Assembly: GCA_038503035.1 (NCBI GenBank)
Contig: JAVSML010025539.1
Span: forward strand, 310,001 to 374,000
Direction: 5' to 3'
Source of the DNA: Crocodylus rhombifer
Taxonomy: Eukaryota; Chordata; Crocodylia; Crocodylidae
Length of the DNA stretch: 64,000 nucleotides
A model generated the notes under the pieces. It was not told the DNA's origin, searched no databases, and saw nothing but the letters and a program-made list of their open reading frames with translations. This document shows positions 57,930-64,000 of this stretch, piece after piece. A program made the position numbers and the translations under genes. Each line of letters begins with the position of its first letter. The stretch's first letter is position 1.

Positions 57930-60891
57930 AGCAACAGCCAGCGAGCCCAGACCAATGGTCAAAAGGGAGAAACAGGTAAGTGATGGGGGACGGGGCATTG
58001 CTGAGACTAGGGGGTCAGTGGGCACAACCGTTGGAGGCCTCAAATGCCTCTACACGAATGCTCGAAGTATGGGGAAGAAGCAGGAGGAACTTGCCCTCCT
58101 CCTAGCTGTCACCAGCCCTGACATAGTGGGGATCACAGAAACGTGGTGGGACTCATCGCATGACTGGGCGGTGAGTGTCAAGGGCTATAGGCTATACAGG
58201 AGGGACAGGATAGGAAGGAAAGGTGGAGGAGTAGCACTCTACATCAAGGAGGAATATACTTCCTCGTTAATTAGCAAGGGGGAAGAGGGGGGCACTCTGA
58301 GGTGCTCTGGGTTAGAGTAAAAGGCAGTCCAGGGGATAGAGACTTAACGGTGGGAGTCTACTATAGACCTCCCAACCAGGGAGAAGAGCTCGACCAGGAA
58401 TTCTTAGGTCAGCTCACAGAGGCAGTGAGGGCTAAGGATGTGGTCATCATGGGGGACCTGAACTTCCCGGACATCTGCTGGGAAGAGCAGTCAGCCAAGT
58501 CTGATCACTCACGTCGGTTCTTAGCCAGAGTGCAGGACCTCCATCTAACCCAGGAGGTGCACAGCCCCACCAGGGGAGACGCCTTGTTGGACCTGGTGCT
58601 GGCCACGGGTGATGACCTGGTGAGGGGGCTGCGGGTGATGGGCCACCTGGGAGACAGTGATCATCGCTTGCTGGAATTCACCATCCAGCGTAAGGTGGCA
58701 AAGGGCTGCAGCAAGGCAACAGCCCTAGACTTTAGGAGGGCTGACTTCAACAAGCTAAGGAGGATCGTTGGGGAAGCGCTGAGGACCCAGAGGGGAAGGG
58801 AACCAGATGTCGAAGGTGAGTGGTTGCTCCTTAAGGAGACGATCCTCCATGCCCAAAGGGAGGTAATCCCAACAAGGGTCAAAGGGAGCAGGAGGGCACA
58901 TAAACCCCCATGGCTCACTAGGAGCATCCAGGAATGTCTCCTTGCTAAAAGGGAGGCATACACCCAATGGAGGGATGGGGTCATCACCAAGAAGGATTAT
59001 GTTATAGTCGCCCGAGGATGTAGGGGGGCAGTCAGGAAGGCCAAGGCAGAGATGGAGATAGGACTAGCTTCCCGGATTAAGGACAATAAGAAGTCCTTCT
59101 TCAAATACATAGGGGGTAAAAAGAGGGTCCCGGGTAATGTGGGGCCCCTGCAGGACACGATGGGCAACTTAGTCGTCACGCCAGATGACAAAGCTAACAT
59201 ATTTAATGATTTCTTTGCCTCTGTCTTCCTAAGTAGGGACCAGTTCAGCCACCTCCCTGCTGGGCCCCCCTCGGGCCCCAGGAGAGACACGCCTGGGCCA
59301 GGGGTTAGCGAGGAGTTAGTTAGGGTACTTCTGGAGAGGCTGGACGTGTTCAAGTCTGCTGGTCCGGACGATCTTCACCCTAGGGTTCTACAGGAACTGG
59401 CCGAGGTCATTGCGGGACCCCTGGCACGGCTCTATGAGCACTCGTGGTGCTCTGGTGAGGTGCCGGAGGACTGGAAGAGGGCCAATGTGGTCCCTATCTT
59501 CAAAAAGGGAAAAAAAGAGGACCCGGGAAATTACAGGCCAGTTAGTCTTACCTCAATCCCGGGTAAGCTCTTTGAAAAAATTATCCTGGCACACATCCAG
59601 GAGGGCCTTGCGGGGGAATGCATGCTCAGGGGCAACCAACATGGGTTCATCAGTGGCAGGTCTTGTCAGACCAACCTGGTGGCCTTTTACGATCAGGTCA
59701 CCAAATCATTAGACGCAGGGGTTGCTGTAGATGTAGCCTTTCTGGACTTCCGGAAGGCTTTCGACACTGTCTCTCACCCTGTCCTCATCAAAAAGCTGGG
59801 AGACTGTGGTGTCGATGCCCACACAGTCAAATGGGTCGCCAACTGGTTGGAGGGCCGCACCCAGAGGGATGGGTTCTTCTCAACCTGGAAGGACGTGGGC
59901 AGTGGGGTTCCGCAGGACTCGGTCCTCGGGCCCACACTGTTCAACATCTTCATCAGTGACTTGGATGAGGGGGTAGAAAGCACCCTGTTCAAGTTTGCTG
60001 ATGACACTAAGATGTGGGGGGATGTGGGTGCACTAGAAGGGTGCAATAGGCTACAAGCTGACCTTGACAGGTTGCAACGGTGAGCGGATGAGAATAGGAT
60101 GGGGTTTAACACTGATAAGTGCAAGGTGTTGCACATGGGGAGGAAGAACCGGCACCACACTTACAGGTTGGGGAACTCCCCTCTTGCCAGCACGGAGATG
60201 GAAAAGGATCTTGGAGTCATCATTGACTCCACGATGAACATGGGCCGGCAGTGTGGGGAGGCAGTCAAGAAGGCCAACCGTACCCTGTCATGCATCCACA
60301 GATGCATCTCGAGCAGGTCCAGGGAGGTGATCCTCCCCCTCTATGCGGCACTGGTCAGGCCGCAGCTGGAGTACTGCGTCCAGTTCTGGGCGCCACACTT
60401 CAAGAGGGACGTGGACGATATGGAAAGAGTTCAGAGGAGGGCCACTTGTATGATCAGAGGTCAGCAGGGCAGGCCTTATGAGGAGAGGCTGCGGGATCTG
60501 AACCTGTTTAGTCTCCACAAGAGAAGGTTAAGGGGGGACCTTGTGACCTGCTACAAACTGGTCAGGGGGGATCAGCAGGTATTGGGGGAGTCCCTGTTCC
60601 CCCGTGCGCTCCCAGGAGTGACCAGGAATAACGGTCACAAGCTGACGGAGGGTAAGTTTAGATTAGATATTAGGAGGCGCTACTTCACAGTCAGGGCGGC
60701 TAGGGCCTGGAACCGGCTTCCAGGGGAAGTGGTGCAGGCTCCTAGCCTGGGGATTTTTAAAAGGAAGTTAGATGAGCACCTTGCCGGGGTCATCTGACCC
60801 CGGTGCTCTTTCCTGCCGAGGCAGGGGGTCGGACTAGATGATCTACCTAGGTCCCTTCCGACTCTAGCTACTATGATACTATGACACAGAA
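57930..60891 (+). mobile_element. Near-complete CR1 LINE, ORF2 region and 3' end
   Basis: This is the best-preserved element in the window. It covers essentially all of ORF2 (endonuclease and reverse transcriptase), followed by the CR1 3' region (GGGGTCGGACTAGATGATCT) and a CTATGATACTATGA tail ending near 60891. CR1 elements normally end in such octamers and lack a poly-A tail. GC content is well above the flanks. The 5' limit is uncertain: ORF1 is at best a remnant (57687-57923), so the copy is probably 5'-truncated, as most CR1 copies are. Confidence 0.9.
57955..60797 (+). pseudogene. CR1 ORF2 (endonuclease/reverse transcriptase), three lesions
   Basis: The enzyme nicks target DNA and copies the element RNA at the nick. 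Segment 1 (57955-58320) has the endonuclease start: CLYTNARS, ITETWWDSSHDW, GGGVALYIKE. The frame then shifts within the G-rich run 58278-58292. Segment 2 (58302-60083, 593 codons) continues with [10 protein letters not shown] (residues 17-26), GDLN (51-54), SDH (119-121), and then the [28 protein letters not shown] (motif A, Asp 482), GVPQDSVLG (motif B) and FADD (565-568). A TGA at 60081-60083 then interrupts the same frame, which resumes to 60797 with the usual C-terminus. In motif B the residue at 539 is Asp where Gly is the rule. The stretch before it ([14 protein letters not shown]) is shorter than in the 21280 copy, suggesting a small in-frame loss. The copy is not functional. Confidence 0.9.
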
Positions 60892-62424
60892 AGTGCAAAG
60901 GGCAGCAGGAGGAGAGGCAGTTTTGAAAGTTTTTTTGGCAAATATCTCAGTAGAGCTGGGAGAGGATTCAGCTGTCATGCATCGAGAGAGAGAAGCATAC
61001 AAAATCAGGCCCATACAAATTATACGTATTCTAATATATTTATATATTAAAAATATCATCGAGTCATAGAATACAGCTCATTATATTTTATAATATAATT
61101 TTACGTATTTTTATTTGTTATTTGTGTCCGTATTTATGGCTTTTGTTCTCACACGTATATCTGTTAACTTGCTAAATCCAGGTAAGCTTCTATCTATACT
61201 CTTTTTCTATTTGAGATTACTTTAAAGGACCCAACATTTGGTTTAGAAATCAAAACAAGTTATAAATTGCTTTTTCTTTCTTCTGTATATTGTTGTCGAC
61301 CTTTTGATTAGTCATTTCAATATGGCCTTTTTCAGTGTTAGGAGTTCTATGACCTGAGAGAACTTTGAATAACCATGTTTTTAATTGTCTTATTGTTTTT
61401 GACACTAAAAAACTAAAGAAAAACATTTCTACTTAGTAAATATTTAGTAAACTTATTTGTTTAACCTATATTTATTAGAGGATTTAAGAAGTAATATAGG
61501 AGCATATATATATTTTCAGCATTTGAGTCCGGTTTGTCATCTGGTTTTAAAAGAGGGGAAGATAAACTATGTAGTAATATCATCTATATAAACTGTAGAA
61601 GCTCCCATTTAAGGATCTTTTTTTCTCACTTAACATTACATTAGAGAGCAAGATAAATACGCTGAGGTAGAAAAAATTTCCTTTTCCAAACTGAGCAAAA
61701 TTCTCTGTTCCTGATACCAAATTATATTTGACTGATGTGGATAATGAAAGGGAACAGATGTAATAGATTAATCTTTGAAAACTATAGTTCTTAAAGAAAT
61801 ATTTCTAAAAACAATTGTTTAAAATTCTTAAATTGTAGTGTAATTGACTGTGCTTTCAACTGTGATTATCACTTCTGTGATCACTGTTTTCGTTTTACAG
61901 TTCTCTGTTTCATGTATAGCTAAAGGAGATTTTTGACTGTCTCTTCAATATTCTGGATGGTTTTGATATATTCTCATCTGACAAAAAACTGAGACACCAA
62001 AAAATGACCAGAATAAATTAAAGTCAAAGCCTACACTTCAGAAGATTATTTGTGACATAATAAAGTAAGAATATCGTAATATGTTGTATAGGAATCATAT
62101 TAAAATTTAAGTTGATGAAGTAAATTTCTACTTCATACTTTTTGGGGGTCAAAAGCTTAATTTTTTTGGCTAGCTAATGCTGATAGAAGGCATAGGCTTT
62201 GGGAAAAATGGGTATTTGAGGAACAGATCTTATGTCAGAGGGTTGTAAGGAAAAATATTATGGATGTACAATTGCATTCTTAGCTTTCAAAAATTTGCAG
62301 AAAAATATTTTATGAAACAGAACTAACTGTAATATATAGGAGATTGTATTTCACTGGAATATTTGTTGTTGTCAAAAGTTAAGGAAAAAAGGGCAAGATA
62401 ACTATTATAGATTGAATGCACAGT
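60892..62424. other. AT-rich unique sequence, nothing recognised
   Basis: No gene, RNA or repeat that I can support. Confidence 0.5.
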
Positions 62425-62660
62425 GGCCGCATCTACATGAGACACTGACTGTGCAGTTGTTACTGTACAGTCATTTAGTACTGCATACACAAGTACTAAA
62501 TGACTGCTTGTTACCTGAAGTTAGTGCGCAGTAGTGTCACCAAACAGCTTTTAAGTGATTCGGGCTGCGCAGCAGCATTGTGTCATGGTTCACGTGATGT
62601 GACACTACGGTGCAGTAGTAACAAGCTACTGTGCAGTCAGAATTTTGTGTAGATGCTGCC
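62425..62660. mobile_element. MITE, GTGCAGT-rich family, with both ends
   Basis: The left end GGCCGCATCTACATGAGACA and right end GTGTAGATGCTGCC are inverted repeats. Pairing goes on inward: ACTGACTGTGCAG on the left against CTGTGCAGTCAGA on the right. Internal pairs include TTTAGTACT/AGTACTAAA and CAGTAGTGTCAC/GTGACACTACGGTG. It is related to 38282-38535. A 3-bp AGT on both sides could be the target duplication, but that is weak. Non-coding. Confidence 0.7.
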
Positions 62661-63369
62661 AGTATCATTGAGAAAATAGGTTTGCTTGAATCTGCATGAT
62701 AATTTTTCTCGTTTACTTTCTTTATGATATGACAAAGAAGTCCAGTGTACGAGGATGCTAGCAAATTCCACAGATTAGTTCTTAGTTAAAATCTAAATGT
62801 GTGTTCTGCTTGGTAACTTCTGCAGCATTTTTTATTTCTTGATCTGACAGCTTAAAATTGTGCATTTAAGAGTGCCACTCAATTTAAGCATAACAGGAGA
62901 TGGAAAGAACAAAAATATGCATATTTTACTCATTTTAAGCAGTGGCTGAAGGATAAAAAGGTGATCCCTAATAATTTATGAAGAAATACTGTATGCATTC
63001 TATAGATTTAGTTTAATAGCAAGCTACTGGGAAGCATAAAGCAAGCAGTGTAATAGCTGTAGGTAAGTAACCTCCTGGTAAACATTTTGAGATGTCTAGG
63101 AAAAAAACCTGAGCTTTACACTGTAGAGCTACTACTTCAGATGTATCAGGGAAGATTTGTTTTACAAAGACTTGTTACTACCAGTTTAAAAAAGGCACCT
63201 GTACAAGGACAAGGGACCTGAGTAACTGGAGAGCAAAAAGAAACCCTAGACTCAGGGGTTAGAGACCTATGGTAATATAGGCCTCCCTCATGCTTTAGGT
63301 AAGGGAGACATACAATAAGAATGCATTGTTTTAAAGACCTCTCATTTTATACTTTGCCTTGTTTTTATT
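62661..63369. other. AT-rich unique sequence, nothing recognised
   Basis: No supported feature. Confidence 0.5.
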
Positions 63370-63377
63370 ACTTAGAT

Positions 63378-63758
63378 CAGTGGTGCTCAACCAGTTTAGC
63401 CCCAGATGAGTGGTTCACAGCTGTCTGTGAGCTTGTAGGTCAGCTCACAGGATCAGTCTATAGGTGCAAGCCAGCACACCGGTGCAGTCCTCCATGCTGG
63501 CTCTGGCTTTAGAGTCACCGCACACTGGTGCAATCTGAAACATGGGGCCATGTCTCTGGTTGGCATTTCTCACAGATCTGATAAATTAGCAGTGGTGGAC
63601 TGGTGGCAAAGTTAATTGCCATGGCTCTGGTAGCAACTAATATTATTACCATCACTTCCCAGCCACCAAATTTCCAGATTCAAGGGGAGCCCCATGGGCT
63701 AGATGACATAGCTCTGCAGGCTGGATTCAGCCCATAGGCTGGAGATTGAGCCCTACTG
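63378..63758. mobile_element. 381-bp hAT MITE, worn
   Basis: The ends CAGTGGTGCTCAACC and GGAGATTGAGCCCTACTG are inverted repeats with mismatches. The flanks ACTTAGAT (63370-63377) and TCTTTAAT (63759-63766) agree at 5 of 8 positions, so the duplication is doubtful or decayed. The interior has GGCTGGATTCAGCCCATAGG-type wording found in hAT MITEs. Confidence 0.6.
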
Positions 63759-64000
63759 TCTTTAATTAATTAATCGTTTGTTTTAAGGTAGGATTTTAGT
63801 TGTGGTATATTATCTATTTGTATATTACTGTGGTATATTACTGTATTCACCACTACTCGTAGTTCTGGGAGGGAAGAACTTCAAGTATTGAATCTAGTTA
63901 TACCCGCTGGTTGTTTGACAAGAGAATGTAGTCCTTTACCTAGGAAGACAAAAGCTTGATGCTTAACACTCGAAACCAACCAGCAGAGGAGTCATACGTG

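Noticed and set aside
1..64000. CRISPR arrays, operons, phage or plasmid functions
   Set aside because: The sequence is vertebrate in character (CR1, MIR, hAT MITEs, splice-like signals); no spaced direct repeats or prokaryotic gene order exist.
1..64000. tRNA, rRNA or snRNA genes
   Set aside because: I found no cloverleaf with A and B boxes and no rRNA wording. The MIR fragments lack a recognisable tRNA head. A covariance-model search would be needed to exclude small RNA genes.

Overview
This is a repeat-dense piece of a large vertebrate genome, almost certainly a non-avian sauropsid. A crocodilian is the first choice and a turtle the second. The reasons are many CR1 LINE copies ending in CTATGAT-type octamers, an old Tx1-type LINE, a Penelope-like element carrying a decayed GIY-YIG domain, MIR-type CORE-SINE sequence, numerous hAT and other inverted-repeat DNA transposons, and an AT-rich non-coding background. 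There are no bacterial or phage genes. No host protein-coding gene can be named. The only host-gene candidates are one small possible first coding exon at 35540-35620 and a weaker open frame at 48984-49220.

Layout. 1-1440: no recognisable feature. 1571-2333: GC-rich element with 12-bp inverted ends. 3629-4090: first copy of a GGGTAC-ended DNA repeat. 4812-7873: DNA repeat (GGGCTAG ends) interrupted by a large inverted-arm element with tandem units (5281-7256), whose loop holds a CR1 tail and MIR-like sequence. 9214-11714: 2.5-kb hAT element containing a second long inverted repeat and a pyrimidine tract. 13606-14217: two small DNA repeats. 16274-17125: CR1. 18640-18800: MIR plus (TG)n. 19292-19769: hairpin-rich MITE. 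20096-21148: probable solo LTR. 21280-22512: CR1. 24977-26726: second copy of the 4812 repeat, split by a CR1. 27330-28886: internally deleted old CR1. 29297-29684 and 32644-33007: hAT MITEs with perfect 8-bp duplications. 33331-41410: the least repetitive stretch, with the candidate exon. 41410-42315: Penelope-like element split by a hAT MITE. 46741-47023: hAT MITE. 49785-50383: CR1. 54785-57530: decayed Tx1-type LINE on the minus strand, head to head with the best-preserved element in the window, a CR1 at about 57930-60891. 62425-62660 and 63378-63758: MITEs.

The strongest pattern is shared by the hAT insertions. Five have recognisable 8-bp target duplications, and all five carry TA at positions 4-5, which matches the target preference reported for Buster-type hAT transposases. 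No hAT transposase gene is visible, so a source elsewhere in the genome must have moved them. Insertions within insertions, including one paralogous empty site inside the window, give a partial order of events. The CR1 at 57.9-60.9 kb keeps most endonuclease and reverse transcriptase motifs but has a frameshift, a nonsense codon and an altered RT motif B, so it is dead. I see nothing that amounts to a new multi-gene system; the interest lies in unusual transposon architectures.
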